DNA of 64,000 nt from Spirometra erinaceieuropaei (lineage: Eukaryota > Platyhelminthes > Cestoda > Diphyllobothriidea > Diphyllobothriidae), in contig CACRXP010000671.1 of the NCBI GenBank assembly GCA_902702965.1, positions 4,755 through 68,754 of the forward strand, given 5' to 3'. Of this stretch, positions 44,691-56,509 are shown in pieces (position 1 is the first letter of the stretch; each line of letters starts with the position of its first letter). The notes beneath the pieces are model-generated. The model was given only the letters and a program-made list of their open reading frames with translations, did not search any database and was not told the DNA's origin. A program made the translations under genes and the position numbers.

Positions 44691-44780
44691 GGAGGAGGAG
44701 GAGGAGGAGGAGGAGAAGGGGGTGGAGGTGGATGAGGAGGGGTAGCAGGAGGAGGAGGAGGACAAGGAGGGCAGAAGGAC
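44655..44780 (+). repeat. (GGA)n microsatellite, imperfect
   Basis: About 120 bases of GGA/GAA/GGT triplets with a long pure GGA stretch near 44685-44715. The sequence is purine-rich on the plus strand. Confidence 0.9.
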
Positions 44781-45069
44781 TAAAGAAACCTTTGCCACTC
44801 ATACTGTCGCAGACCTAAAATGTGCTGCCGGTGGGGTTGCCAGAGAGCTCGGACACATTCACTTCCCCGGCCGGGAGGTTTCCCTGCGGAGACTTGAATG
44901 AGCAGGGTGGGACACAACGCGGAGACTTATCGCCAAAATTCACGATGTGCCAGCAGAGGGTGGTAGCGCTAGGCCTAGAACGGGAACGATGATGGTTTCG
45001 GAAGAAGGTACGGCGAGAACGGCCAGGAGAGCAGCGCAGCTGCAAAGTGGCATGTGGTTTGGTCAGGGG

Positions 45070-45613
45070 AAAGAAACAAGTTATCGAGCCGAAATGAAAT
45101 ACCTCTACAAACTATTCTCCCAAAATGTGTACCCGCATGACTTTAAACGTTAATGCATGAGGCAGCTGCAACTTTAGGGAAAGAGTATTTTCAATGCTAT
45201 CCCCGCTCGGACACCAAAACCAACCACCTGGCGAACTCTCGCATACGTGAAAAATGCATCTGAACTAGTCGAAAAACAATTGAAAAGTGCCAAATACACG
45301 TAACACACCAGCGAGCAACAACCTTACACACACGGCTTGTACACCCTAAGGACAGGGGTGGCTACATCGAAAGAAAAGGTTTTGTCTATAAAATCCCTTG
45401 TTCTAGTTGTGATGCCGTCTATTGTGCCCAAACTGGGAATTCTGTCTCAACCCGTATGCATTAGCATCAGTTAACGGTAAAGAGACGCGACCCTCTATCC
45501 CAAGTGGCCATGCAGACACTGAAAACTGCATCAACCGGCATATCGATTTAGATGCCACATACAAAATCGTTAAGGACAGATTCAAACTGACTCAACCAAT
45601 CCCGGGAAAATGA
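45070..45613 (+). pseudogene. PLE connector and GIY-YIG, decayed
   Basis: Islands: AEMKYLYKLFSQNVYPHDFK (45090-45150), LAYVKNASELVEKQLKSA (45238-45292), a GIY-YIG start GFVYKIPCSSCDAVYCAQTG (45380-45440; YIG changed to YCA), and the C-terminus ENCINRHIDLDATYKIVKDR (45522-45585). Several frameshifts. A hammerhead-like trace follows at 45681-45712. Confidence 0.8.
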
Positions 45614-45680
45614 CCTTGAACAATCACATAATCCTTTTGTCAGACTCATTCTAGAAGTTATTTTTTTGCATGCCCGTTTA

Positions 45681-45712
45681 CTGAAGACAAGCTTGGGAAC
45701 CAGTGTTGAAAA
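45681..45712 (+). ncRNA. hammerhead-like remnant after PLE
   Basis: CTGAAGA (45681-45687, fitting CUGANGA) and GAAA (45708-45711) enclose an imperfect stem with TTGG/CCAG inner pairs and a GAA loop. It corresponds to the minus-strand sequence at 18605-18668. Internal mismatches make activity doubtful. Confidence 0.35.
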
Positions 45713-45769
45713 TTTACACAATGAAGTTTAGACTTTCCTAAAGAATTTCACCTTCCTTAATATATACAT

Positions 45770-46150
45770 ATGGTAGTGGGCGCTCTCACCGATTGGTCTT
45801 ATGGAGATCACTCGTTTCGCTGTGCCTTATCGGCTTTTTCTCTCGGGCCCAACCAGCAGCCGCACGGCGGCGCATGATATAGGCAGAATGGCATTACTGA
45901 CAAAGACAAGGGAGACTGGAATGGCCATTTCTGGCTTATTAGCCGTTGTCAGCCAGCCGTACCCAACCCCGAAGTGTGGAAAACCCGAGGCTCGAACCCG
46001 CGACCTGTTATTTAGAAGTCCACGCCTCTAACCACTGAGTCACGAGTCCGTTGCCCTGTCGGTTTTTGATCGGGAATATACAATCGGCGCTCAACGATCG
46101 TTCTCGTTCCGTTGTGCCTTATGGGCTCTCTCTCGAGCCCAACCAGCAGC
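45770..46150 (-). repeat. tandem tRNA-derived SINE, locus 2
   Basis: The minus strand carries A box TGACTCAGTGG (46042-46032) and B box GGTTCGAGCC (45998-45989), a good polymerase III pair. The body runs down to about 45775. A second copy of the tail lies in front of the head at 46080-46150, with a period of about 308 bp. The layout is the same as at 27.37-27.79 kb. Confidence 0.7.
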
Positions 46151-46299
46151 CGCACAGCGACGCATTACAAGCACACGAAAACGCAAAGCCATTGCACATA
46201 TTCTACTCAAAAAGCGACCGGGCAGACAAATCAAGCTTTGGTGGTACCTTGCTATTCCCCTAGTAATAAATTCTTCGCACTTGAAAGTCTTCATTCTCA

Positions 46300-46985
46300 G
46301 GAATAAAACATACTCTTGAGATGGATGTCATTTGCGGACTCCTATGAAACACTATTCTACAATAATGGCAACCTGCTTCTTTTTGAGATTTGATGATTGT
46401 ATACTTTCTCCTACTTGTTCCTCCTCCTCTTCCTCAAAAAAATTACTTCCCAGGACAGCATGAATATATTCATTCCGGGGGGTCTGAGCACTGATGCACT
46501 TTCGCCAGCTCAGAATGAAATGGAATTATTGGACGATGGGCAATTTTTGTGCCTAAAGCCAGATATGGAATATAGGAGGTAGAACAGTTACAGCTCTGAT
46601 TTAATATGTCGCGATAGGATGATTGACTAAAGACTTGCGTGAATACCCTGTGGTAGGAGAGGAGCCCAAAATACTGAAATACGTTTTCGACTACGAAGTA
46701 CTACTTAAGTGGGGCTGTAAAATTGATTATCAAAGGGCATAATTCTATAGTATTTTGAATGCGCCAGACGTTCGGCCTTCAAATGTATTTGTTTTCGACC
46801 CTATTCAGGGACGGACTCGATAAAAAGATGATTACATAAGTAACATTCATTTTTTACATGGACTTTCGACGATCTTATAGATTCAGAAATATGTTATAGA
46901 AAACACGCACATGAACATGCATTATTTTACTCTTTTGTCAGAAAATCATCCTTTATTTTCCTTCTGGGACGGCAGCTTTGGGACG
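46300..46985. other. unassigned AT-rich stretch
   Basis: No supported gene. 46890-46970 weakly resembles the AT-rich repeat at 1-270 ('attattttactc', 'cagaaaat'). Confidence 0.35.
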
Positions 46986-46993
46986 GTCCACGC

Positions 46994-47533
46994 TCACAAA
47001 TTTCTCGCGAGTTGGCGTCCGGAAACATTCCCATCACAGGGAGAACCGGCACGGCGTTGTTGCGCTGCCATCTTAGCAAGGTCGATCCCGGGACCAAGGT
47101 GAAGGGGAGCGATGGAGGATCTGGATAATACGTCAGCTATCCTTATTGCCTGATCCGTCAATGTGGCTGAGGTGAACTGAGAGATGCAGTCAAGTTGACG
47201 GGTTTCCCGGGGGTTGAGCCTGTTGGAAACTGAGTGAAGTGCGAAGGAAATTGACTTGTGGTCCGTGAAAATGGCGAACTCTCGAAATCGAAGTAACTGC
47301 CCGAAGTACTTCACAGCAAGATAAACAGCAGGAAGTTCGCGCACTAAAGTGCTGTAGCGGGTTTCGGTCTCAGAGAGTTTTCTTGAAAATAAGGCCAAAT
47401 GCACCGTCGAAACCGGGAGACTTTGTTGAAGAACTGCGCCAACAGCAAAATTGAAGGCGTCAACCATGAGGGCGATGGGAGCATCGGAAGAAAAGTGCGT
47501 CGGGTGGGTGACGTCGGCCAGGGCAGCAAGCAT
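46994..47533 (-). pseudogene. Ty3/gypsy RNase H
   Basis: An open frame of 179 codons: MLAALADVTHPTHFSSDAPI, ALMVDAFNFAVGAVLQQSLP, LALFSRKLSETETRYSTLVR, ELPAVYLAVKYFGQLLRFRE, FAIFTDHKSISFALHSVSNR and QAIRIADVLSRSSIAP. The first catalytic aspartate (VDAF, where TDAS is usual), the glutamate (RELPAVY) and the TDHK aspartate are visible. It ends shortly before the integrase zinc finger. Confidence 0.88.
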
Positions 47534-47639
47534 CTTGTCAAGAGCAGCGACGGTGTCTCCAGACAGCTTGAACGAATGTTTGGGACTGGAGGGAAGGTTC
47601 GTGAGCGGCAGAGTAAGGTCGGCACAATGCGGGAGGAAC

Positions 47640-48361
47640 CGGCGTTAAAAATTTACCATGCCCAGAAATCGCTGGAGCTGAAGTTTGGGAAAGGGAGAAG
47701 GGAAGTCACTGATGGCCGCAACCTTCGCGGGAAGCGGATGGATGCTCCTAGAGTCAACCATATCCCCGAGGACCTCGGGGTAGTCAATGCACTTGAACAG
47801 GTTGAGAACGACGCCAAATTTTTGAAAGCGGTTAAACAGCGTTTTAAGATACTCCATGTGTTCTTTGGCATAGGAGTTGGCAATCAAAAGGTCGTCGATA
47901 TAGGCGTAAACAAAGAGTAGGCCATGAAGTACTTTGTCTACGAATCTTTGGAAGGTTTGTGAGGCGTTGCGGAGTCTAAAGAGGCCAAGGAATGTAATTT
48001 TGGCCGTTTTTGGAATGTTCGCCGGAGCGATGGGAATCTGGTGGAAAGCACGGATCAAGTCGATCTTCGAGAACACAGATTTGACGTAAAGGGCTACGGT
48101 AAAATCCTGAAGATGCGGAACAGGATAGCGGTCCGAGATAGTTACGCTGTTCAAGGCCTTGTAGTCACCGCAGGGGCGCCAGTCACCTGAAGCAGCCTGG
48201 GAAACCAATAAGAAGGGGCGATGCGCTCTCAGATTGACGAACACTGCCCATCTGAAGCATGTGCACAAACTGGACCTTGGCGGCAGCATGACGTGCAGGC
48301 GCGAGACGGCGTGGCCGAGAAAACACGAGAGGGCCAGTGGTTCGGATGTGGTGAACAACAT
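47640..48361 (-). pseudogene. Ty3/gypsy reverse transcriptase
   Basis: GDWRPCGDYKALNSVTISDR, YPVPHLQDF, FSKIDLIRAFHQIPIAP, then TFLGLFRLRNASQTFQRFVD (the expected EFLRMPFG segment is deleted), VYAYIDDLLIANSYAKEHME with the catalytic YIDD intact, and LQRFLGMVNF. A frameshift just before GDWRPCGDY separates it from the protease-side frame. The missing eight or so codons remove part of the palm. Confidence 0.88.
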
Positions 48362-48419
48362 TATGCGGTGGGACAGTTGCGCTGAAGTTTGGACGATTTA
48401 AACCAGGGTATTTGGCGAG

Positions 48420-48805
48420 AAGTTGTCAAAATGGATTCGCAGGTTCAGGGTCCAGGACGGCAAGTCGGCGGGACGCGTCAGACGAAGGGATTCCTCGGAC
48501 GGTCAGGTTGGTGGTTTGGTCTTGCAGACGTGACTGACGACAGTCGTCCAGAAGATCAGAGCTGGCAAGAAAGTCTTCATCAAGTATAGCACAGGGCACG
48601 TTGGCAACGACAAAGAACCTAGGGAATAGACGACGGGGGCCAATGTCCAGTGAGAGTGGGCGGATACCGAACCTGGAAATTGGCGAGATGTTGACGGTCT
48701 GAAGGAGGAGGTCAGGATTAAGACAACGACGGTCAGTTGCTGTTGGAGGAATAACACTGATTTGAGCACTAGTGTCGACAAAGAGACGTCTGCCACTCTT
48801 GCTTC
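48420..48805 (-). pseudogene. Ty3/gypsy aspartic protease region
   Basis: The frame starting at 48805 reads GRRLFVDTSAQISVIPPTAT then DRRCLNPDLLLQTVNISPIS, GIRPLSLDIGPRRLFPRFFV and VANVPCAILDEDFLASSDLL. The catalytic triplet appears as DTS (the retroviral-type D-S/T-G motif usually reads DTG), and the ILDEDFL segment corresponds to the second conserved block (ILGxDFL). Confidence 0.8.
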
Positions 48806-48809
48806 GCTG

Positions 48810-50125
48810 ACGATTGCGCTCTCAGGTTACTCTCAAACCGTTTCCACACAATTGGTAGATAAGGGCCGTCATCGTCACACGGTAAGATCGTTTGACCCAT
48901 GTCTTGCATTCCTGAAAACAAATGGGTCTCATAATGTAATGATGCGCTTTAGAAAATACGCTCCTACCTAAGATGACTAACCCCCCTTCCCCCATTGCCG
49001 TCCCATGCATGGACAGAATCATCTTTGCCACACTTTGCGTGCTCGAATAAGAGCATACTTTCGCAATCCTTAGTCCCATACCAGAAATTCCTTCTGTCGC
49101 CTCCGTTTAAAAACAGCAAACTCGACAGGAAATGGCCGCAAAATCTAGTAGGCTTAAATGGCTAAGTTCTCAAACGTCGGCAACGCGTGAACTACCAAAC
49201 CATGCGTCAAGTTATTGCTGGGCACTCTGCACTGGGCCATCTTGTGAACGATGTGAAAGACTGCTTCATTGTGGACAAACCAACCAGAGGTGAACGCTGG
49301 AATGAGCACTTATGACGTCCAAACTGATGTATGGCAGAGTTCTATCTCTCCTTAGCCTAGGAAGTTTTATGTTTGAACCAATCTTAGGAAGATGTCTTCT
49401 ATGTGAAAGTTTTTGGAAAGGACGGTTTTGTCAATGAAATCATGCAGAGTCTCTCTGGCGTTCTTGCTCCAGTAAATGATTGGACGGCTTGTGAATGCCA
49501 CCGCGGCATGAGTCCAGTCGACCATGATGTGGAAGCTTTCGTTTTTGTAATTCTGAGGCGATTTAAAGGTGTGCGCTACTCGCGCAGAGAATGGACGCAA
49601 TGGACAAATAGTCACGTTGTGACCCTTTTTGAATTCCACCGTGACTAGCAGCAACCCACGGCTGCCTAGTCTGTTTCAAGAAACGTCCGACTTTGTGAAT
49701 CACGATCCCCTATGACGGATGAGGGGACTACGTGGCGTGCCGGCAAATTCATCGCCCAAGTCAGAGCCCACCATAGTTCTAGCAGCAAATAATTCCTGGT
49801 CCAAAGCAACCCCCCTCACCCAGTCGGTATTCGAGCGATCGTTCCACAGGACTGTATGTTATTGTCCACTGTGTTCAATTAGGCCATGGACTAGACTATC
49901 CAAGGTGCATTACATGATTTTGACAGAGGTGGTGCTTGCAGCTCCGTCAATTCGCTTAAACATCAGCACTCTGCTCTTGGACGACCAGATTGAAGATGTC
50001 ATGTCCTTGTCAAAATCAGCTGAATCCTCTGGTGCTTTGAGAGTCTCTATCCTGTTTTCCGATTTCGGTAGTGTTGCAGTTGCGCCTAAGCGCCTGACTG
50101 CTTTTCTCGCGCATACCATCCATGC
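48810..50125. other. unassigned stretch with unremarkable ORFs
   Basis: ORFs at 49367-49654 (-) and 49719-50162 (+, 147 codons) lack recognisable motifs; the latter also runs into the tandem repeat at 50.13 kb. No gag features (zinc knuckle) were seen, although this is where a gypsy gag would lie. Confidence 0.35.
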
Positions 50126-50128
50126 CGC

Positions 50129-50661
50129 CTTGGTGACCTACAGACCTTTAAGTCGCGGATAGAAGAAGTGGCTAAACCAGTCAGCTGAACCAAAAGCGTT
50201 CAGAGGGACAGCGCGTTTCCGAGTTGCATCTGTGACACTTTGGGGCTAACGACTGTAAACATAAAGAGGTGGGCGTTACCAAATGTGCCGTAGGAGTGCT
50301 CTCGATGAATGTATAGCAAAGGATCATAACCGGCCATTAAACCTCGATCGATTGATCCAGAGTGAAGTACTGTGTCGACGGTAAGCTGGGACTAGGCTTT
50401 GGTGACCTACAGGCCTTGGAGTCGCGGATGGACGAATTGGCTATACCAGTCGGCTGAACCAAAAGCGTTCAGAGGGACAGCGCGTTTCCGCGGTGCATCT
50501 ATGACCAGAACAAAGCACACTTTGGGGCAAACGACTCTAAACATAAATAGGTTGGCGTTACCAAATGTCCCGCAGTGGTGCTGTTGAGGAATGTATAGCA
50601 AAGGACCGTATCCTGCCATGAAACCTGGATCGATCGATCCAGGTTGAAGTACTGTGTCGAC
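50129..50661 (+). repeat. tandem duplication, period 269 bp
   Basis: Unit 1 (50129-50380) and unit 2 (50398-50661) share 'ggtgacctacag', 'gctgaaccaaaagcgttcag', 'agggacagcgcgtttccg', 'gcgttaccaaatgt' and 'gaagtactgtgtcgac'. Unit 2 ends in two perfect palindromes that are degraded in unit 1. Confidence 0.85.
50622..50645. repeat. 24-bp perfect palindrome
   Basis: The half-site AACCTGGATCGA is followed immediately by its exact reverse complement. It lies at the end of unit 2 of the tandem repeat. Confidence 0.95.
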
Positions 50662-50668
50662 ACAGTAC
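50649..50668. repeat. 20-bp perfect palindrome
   Basis: The half-site GTACTGTGTC is followed by its exact reverse complement, three bases after the 24-bp palindrome. Confidence 0.95.
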
Positions 50669-50669
50669 A

Positions 50670-53210
50670 TCAACCTTATGCTTCCGGTCTCCAACGCCGA
50701 CGGAGACGGTGGTTTACGTTTTCCTGATTTACTGTCTCAGATGGTCACATGTAGAGGTGTACATTTCGATACAACACCGAACCCGGTTTGATCAGCCACG
50801 ATCACAGCTGCATCAAGTACGTGTAGGTATTACCGCTCAATTTAGTATGTACTTAAATAACGTTTGTTGCACTGAACTCTGCAACATCCTGTTTTCCAAT
50901 TTTTTGGCTGAAAAGAACACGATAAACGACAGAGCATCGGAATCTTGTGCAAGGAATAGAAGCTGACCAGCAAATTAAAGCTTATATGGTATTAGAGGCG
51001 AAATTTCAAAACTTACAACACCTTATTTATGACGGTAAGCTGTGGTGTGGTGAAGTTAAAACGACCTAAACCAAGAACGCAAAAACACTTTACGCGTTTG
51101 CCTCGATGACATTTTAAATTATCTTCAAAGCTCCACTACGAATAGATAAGCGGATCGGTCTTCGGTACGTGTGATTCACGCATTGCTTTCAACGTTAGTC
51201 AAATAATTCAAATAATTTATTTGCGTTTGCACACCTTCAAAAGATATTGCTGGACTCTGTTATGAAAAGCCCAACCTAGAAGTGCTTTCTTTTTCCGGGT
51301 GGATTTTAATAAGGTAACATGCTTTCATCTAGAGGTCGGGTCGCCCTTGATTCTGCTAAATACATATGACCTATAAAATTGCATAAATATTTTGTGAGAA
51401 GGGTCCACAGTTCCGAACTTAAATCCGACTTGTAAACATAGCTTGAATTTATCCCACAAAACAGTTTGCATCTCTGTCAAGAAGAAATTACTCCGGGATT
51501 TTATTCGAAGTATTGGCCCTTTTCTTTGTGTTCCTAGCAATAATTACTGAGGAATAGGCATCTTCACCTGTTCCTATTCGTTTTAGTCAATTATTATTAT
51601 TATTATTTCTGTGCATGATACAGGATGATGCGCCCACTTCCTACGCTTTCATAGTGGGGGGTGGAGGAGGGGGAGGAGGAGAAGTAGGGTAGAAGGAGCA
51701 GCGGGGAAGATAGGGAGGGAGTAGACTGAAAATATAGGGTGGGGGAAGGAAAAGATGAGGAGGAAGAAGGCGAATGGGACGAGCATAAAAAGGATGAAGG
51801 GAGGGGTGACATTGTCGGGGAAATGAGGTGAAGGATGGAACGGATGAGGAGATAAAGACGGTAGAATGACGCTTAATGGCTGTATAGAACCGTGAGTGCC
51901 TAACCCACGCACTACGTTAGCTGTTCACTCAGTCGCCGGACTCACTGGCATTTCCGTTGGTAAAAACTCACTGAAGAGTGTTCGCGCAGTTTGTAATGAT
52001 TATGGTGGAGGATTCCGCGTGTTTTGTTCGCGCAAACGCTTACGCTGCAAAGCTCCTCAAACCTTCTTGAGAAATGGTGACTTTGTCTGACTAAGAGCCT
52101 AACAGATGTGAGCGTACGGCAGATCTGCGCAAAGTAGGTCCCTGTCGTTCGATCTTAATCTGGGTGATTTGAGGTCAGCGAAAATAGTAAATACACAGAC
52201 ATGCGAGGTTTGACGCACACACATCATGCTCCACCCTGGTGCGACTGCCAGCTGCGACGTGGCTTCGTATGGAATCAAATAAGCGGGGCAGCGTTATTTT
52301 TTGCCGAAGAAGACACCGTCGCTTTAGGAGCCGAATGACATAAATTAACGGTTCGACGACGGAACGGTAGAGGGGCCCACCTAACTGTCGGTAGACTGTG
52401 AGTCATGTCATACGGGGATTATGGTGATGGGGGGTTTTACGAGTGGAGCCTTTTACATTACCGTTGCCAACGGTTCTCTAGTGATTGCCAGCATAGAGAC
52501 TACTGAGTTATGTCACGCTTGAGTTATTGTGTCACATAAATGGAAATGCAATTACTAACCGATGCACAACTGTGCTTTATACTGCAGAGAATTTAAACGG
52601 TTCTTTGTTCAACAGGGTGTAAATGTGTTTTTTTGAAAACGAGTCCTCATATGAGTCGATGGCACCATTGCAGGGGCAAATGTTGGATATGTTTAAAAGA
52701 GTAATTCAGGAGGTCTACCTTCTGAAATCTTCTTAAGATAACACTGATGGACATTGCGATTCTGTTCTACGAGATATTGGATGAACAATTAGTAAGTGAG
52801 ACCTGTAACGAGCAATGTGAGTTTTATTGGTCTTCATCGCCCGACTGTACTTTACTTCCAAACAACAGAAACGTGAAGGCACAAACTAGATCAGTTAACT
52901 AATCAGCAAACTTTATGAACAGACGTTTTGTCACGGGTAAATTCTGGTTGCAGAGGGATGACTAGTATGCGCTAGAGGAGGACAAAGCAAGCTGCGAGGA
53001 AGAGATAGCTGATGACAGTGATTTTCACGGAGACTGAGGAGATGTAAGCGAAACATGCATTGGTGGAAGAAATTAAAGAGGAAGTGACAGATTAAGATGA
53101 GGAGGAAGCAACTAATTAGTATTAGTAAGTGTGGTTAGATCAGAGTGACAGGGGATTTTCTTGAGCCTAAATCATCTGCACACCTCCAATCTCTGATCGA
53201 ATTAATGTTG
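50670..53210. other. unassigned stretch
   Basis: No supported gene. 51650-51860 is purine-rich low-complexity (G and A on the plus strand). 52545-52800 matches the dispersed repeat at 23805-24070. Confidence 0.4.
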
Positions 53211-53214
53211 CATG

Positions 53215-53285
53215 GGGATTAGTGGTAGTGCTGGTAGTATTATTATTAGTGGTAGTTGTTCTAGTAGTACTACTAGTAGCACCAG
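53215..53285 (+). repeat. simple-sequence GTAGT/ATT tract
   Basis: Degenerate 'ggtagt' and 'tagta' units about 70 bases long, directly before the PLE fragment. Confidence 0.7.
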
Positions 53286-53287
53286 TA

Positions 53288-54101
53288 TTCCGAAAATCCA
53301 CCGACAGGAGACAGATCCTACACTTCAACAGCAACCATCCTCTGTCTCACAAACGTAGTTGTGTCCGCACTCTATTCCAAAGAGTCTAAACACACTGCAG
53401 CACGCCAGAAGATAAAAGGGCCGAACGATTGTACCTTGTGAACCTATTTACAGCCAATGGCTATCCCAGGCATTTCATCGAGAGAAGCAGACGTTGGGCA
53501 TCCAAACGATAGCCAAATGAACAGCAACCCGAAGTCTGGAGGTCCATTCCTTACGTTAAAGGGGTCTCTGAAGCGGTCTCGCGACTGTTACAACCCATCA
53601 GAGTAGGCATAGCCCATCGACCACAAGCAACAATTCGACGTCGCCTGATGCAACCTAAGGACCCATTGCCACCCGCTGAAACCTCAGCAGTCATCTAAAA
53701 AAAATTGCAATGAGAGTGACTGCAACTATGTGGGCGAAAGCGGTCGGGAGTTGCAAACTCGCCTACAAGAACACAAATCGGTCACTCGGAGGTTAGACCC
53801 TAACTCTCAACTAGCAACACACGTTGGAGAAACGGGGCATACTTTTGACCTCCAGAGGGCTACCATCTTAGGCCGAGGCAACACAAAAACGGAACGGCTA
53901 ACTCTCGAGGCGTGGTTCTCCGATGCCCACTCTATCAACAAGCATCTGGACCTTCCTGCAGCTTACAAAGTCTTACGTCATCACAATCGTAGAGCTCAGG
54001 ACCACACAACCACACCCAACTTAAGAAGGCCGTACGGAGATAGCCCGACGCTGAGTTTACTCGATGAGGAAGAAGAACCACCAAACCGACCGCCCGACTA
54101 A
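53288..54101 (+). pseudogene. PLE connector and GIY-YIG domain
   Basis: FRKSTDRRQILHFNSNHPLS then HKRSCVRTLFQRV and a stop; YLVNLFTANGYPRHFIERS; IPYVKGVSEAVSRLLQP, VGIAHRPQATIRRRLMQPKD; a damaged GIY region with stops near 53697; then an open frame from 53715: CNYVGESGRELQTRLQEHKS, LATHVGETGHTFDLQRATIL, LTLEAWFSDAHSINKHLDLP and AAYKVLRHH, with an acidic, Pro-rich tail to the stop at 54101. YVG, the GR arginine and the EAW glutamate are present. Upstream stops show it is dead. Confidence 0.87.
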
Positions 54102-54104
54102 AGT

Positions 54105-56505
54105 CCAATCAGTTCTCCTCGACGGAGTAGTAACTCTCAAAGTACACAGGCGAAACGCCCGTTAACCATCTCCCGAGAAGCCGAGGCAGCGACTTATTGA
54201 AAGAGGTACGGAATCACGGCAACGTCCGTTAAAGTGAGCCACAACCGTGATTGTATGCCGACCGACGAGGTCAACAAGTCGTGAGTTTCCAAGGTGAATG
54301 GTTTACAGGGACAGTAATCACATGCGTCGGTGCGTGAGTCTGATGAGTTGATGAAGGGATGTCTAGCGGTAGATATTGACGGTATTCAGATAGATAGGGC
54401 AACAATTAATCGTTATTTAGTACTGTTTTTTCATCAGGATTATTATTTTCTTTTGTTTTTTTGGCAGCCATGGCTTTGCTCTATGTTTGTTTTAACCAAT
54501 TACCATCATGTATGTGCGGTTACTGTTTGGTCTTGTGTCGTTCCCGTCTAACGCGAGTATAGTAGTCAACGAGGCCCAACAGGATGAGACGGACTAGTCA
54601 CTATTTAACTGACAGACCTATGTACAAAAAGAAACTAAGGGAAGAGTCCTAATTACAAAAATAAACTGAATCTGGGGAGATTGTCCACAGGGGCCACTTG
54701 GAGCACTGGTATCCAGCGGGGCAGAGGGGTATGTCGTAATTGTTGTGTGAGCGTGTCCGAACAGTTTGTCAAACTCAGGCAAGTAAGTGAAATGAAATCG
54801 GCTTCCATGGTAAACGGTTCTGATGTTTTGCAAGCCAAAATCGGAAATTCAGTTGGTCTCAAGGAGTGCCAAGGATAGGAACGGGGATAGACCACCGACT
54901 CAACCGATTAACAGCTGTCATGTTGTGCGTGTACTCATGCAAAGGGGACTGGATAACATGCAAGCTAAATCCAAATGAACGTGATGGAACTGAACTTTAT
55001 ACCCAAATTATATGAATGGCATGTTATGAAGAACCTCCGTTTAAACTCAGCCCATAATCACCTCTTCCTCCCCCTACGCGGTCCTAAACGCTGGAGAAGC
55101 TAGTCAACACTGTGACCTACTGTTTTCGATGAAACTACTTCCTCTTCAGTCTACTAAAGGAATCTAGCCGGTCTAGGGATTGAAAACTGTTATATGGAAC
55201 GCACGGCAAGTCTTCTTATTTGGACAAATGCAATCTGACTGGCCCTAACGGATTTTGAGAAAAGGCACTGCAAACTGACATGTGGTTTGCCCTATACAAA
55301 CAGTAGCCGAATCGTCCTTCAATTGCGGCCGTGTAAATTGGCCTTTCTGAAGTCTGACTGCCTTTCTGAATTATTCGACCAACTGCTTCCTCCGACTCTA
55401 AACGCTCCTTCTACCCGGCTCACGGACTTTTGCTACAACCTACCAGTCACTAGCAAATAACCATCTGAGGGCCCCATGTTAGCGTTTACTCAGTCAAGTC
55501 TCTGCTTCTTTAAAATGGCAATGCATGGTTATTGGGGATCACCCTATTCAGGGTAACGAGACGCTAATTTTCAGGGAGATGGAAATACGTTCCGCATTAG
55601 GGTTGGTGTTAAGTTACGAGTTAAATTGAAGGTAAGGCTAGCGTCAAAGTAAAGTTTGCGGCTGGGGTGGGGGCTTGAGAAAAGTTTGTGGAAGGGTTTT
55701 TTACATGGCAGGGACTATACATGGAAACGTGCATCCCTCCAACAAATTTTCACGAGGCCTTCTGGGGGTGGATAAATGCTGCATTAAGCAAAAGTACACC
55801 ATATGCAAAGATTAGCTAAATGAACGTAAATGCATTCCTATCCTTTTTTACATGATGGTACGTATGCCAGCCCACTTTGAAATTTAAAATCGACCGCCGA
55901 CTTCCAGAATGTTTAAATTTGTGAAGCTGAGCTACCGAGCCTTTGTGAATGAACGGAAGTTTTATTTTATGCGAACTTGCTTGGCTCACTAGTGTCAAAG
56001 CGTTAAATGCACTAGTATGAACAGGAATGCAAACTAAACGGTTTTTGGCAGATCTGAATGGTACGTGCAGATCAAATGTAAATAAACACGGTGGTTTCAG
56101 TGAGATCCGATATCACGATAGCAAGGGCAAGACATGTGTGCAGCCGACGCCCTAAACAACTGAGCTATGGGTCTCTGACGGAGAACAGAGAATTTTATCA
56201 CATTAAGATCAAGTTGCTCGCCCAGTCTACTAAAATGTATAATATTCTTCATTTTTTTGTTCAGTAAGATGACTACTCGTGCAGAATTTCCTAAGCACTT
56301 CATCTAGAATCCCCCGGATGATTACCCGGATTACCTAAGTTTTTGGCAACCTTTGGAAGATTTCAATACTTAACTTGACCTTCTTGCGAAAAACCTGGCA
56401 GTGCAGAAGCCTTGTCCTTGCTGCCAATGAGACATCCAAGTTTTTCCCAAATGGAACATTTGCGTAATCGCCACAATTTTTCCCAAATGTTTATTTAAGT
56501 ATTAA
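54105..56505. other. unassigned stretch
   Basis: No supported gene. Just after the PLE, 54120-54180 contains short paired blocks around 'ggcgaaacgcc' but no CTGANGA core at the right spacing. The remaining ORFs are below 85 codons. Confidence 0.4.
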
Positions 56506-56509
56506 AACA

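Larger units (their letters stand above)
46990..48805 (-). mobile_element. Ty3/gypsy retrotransposon, PR-RT-RNase H block, truncated
   Basis: A pol fragment of an LTR retrotransposon. Order on the minus strand: protease, RT, RNase H. The integrase is missing beyond about 46990, and no gag, primer-binding site or LTR was recognised upstream of 48.8 kb. The copy is truncated at both ends and broken by frameshifts. Confidence 0.88.

Noticed and set aside
44655..44780. CRISPR-like or regular array
   Set aside because: It is a GGA microsatellite with no spacer structure; no CRISPR array exists in the window.
47399..47920. 173-codon plus-strand ORF
   Set aside because: It is antisense to the gypsy RT/RNase H and is a shadow frame.
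51603..51912. Pro/Ser-rich minus-strand ORFs
   Set aside because: They are translations of purine-rich low-complexity DNA.
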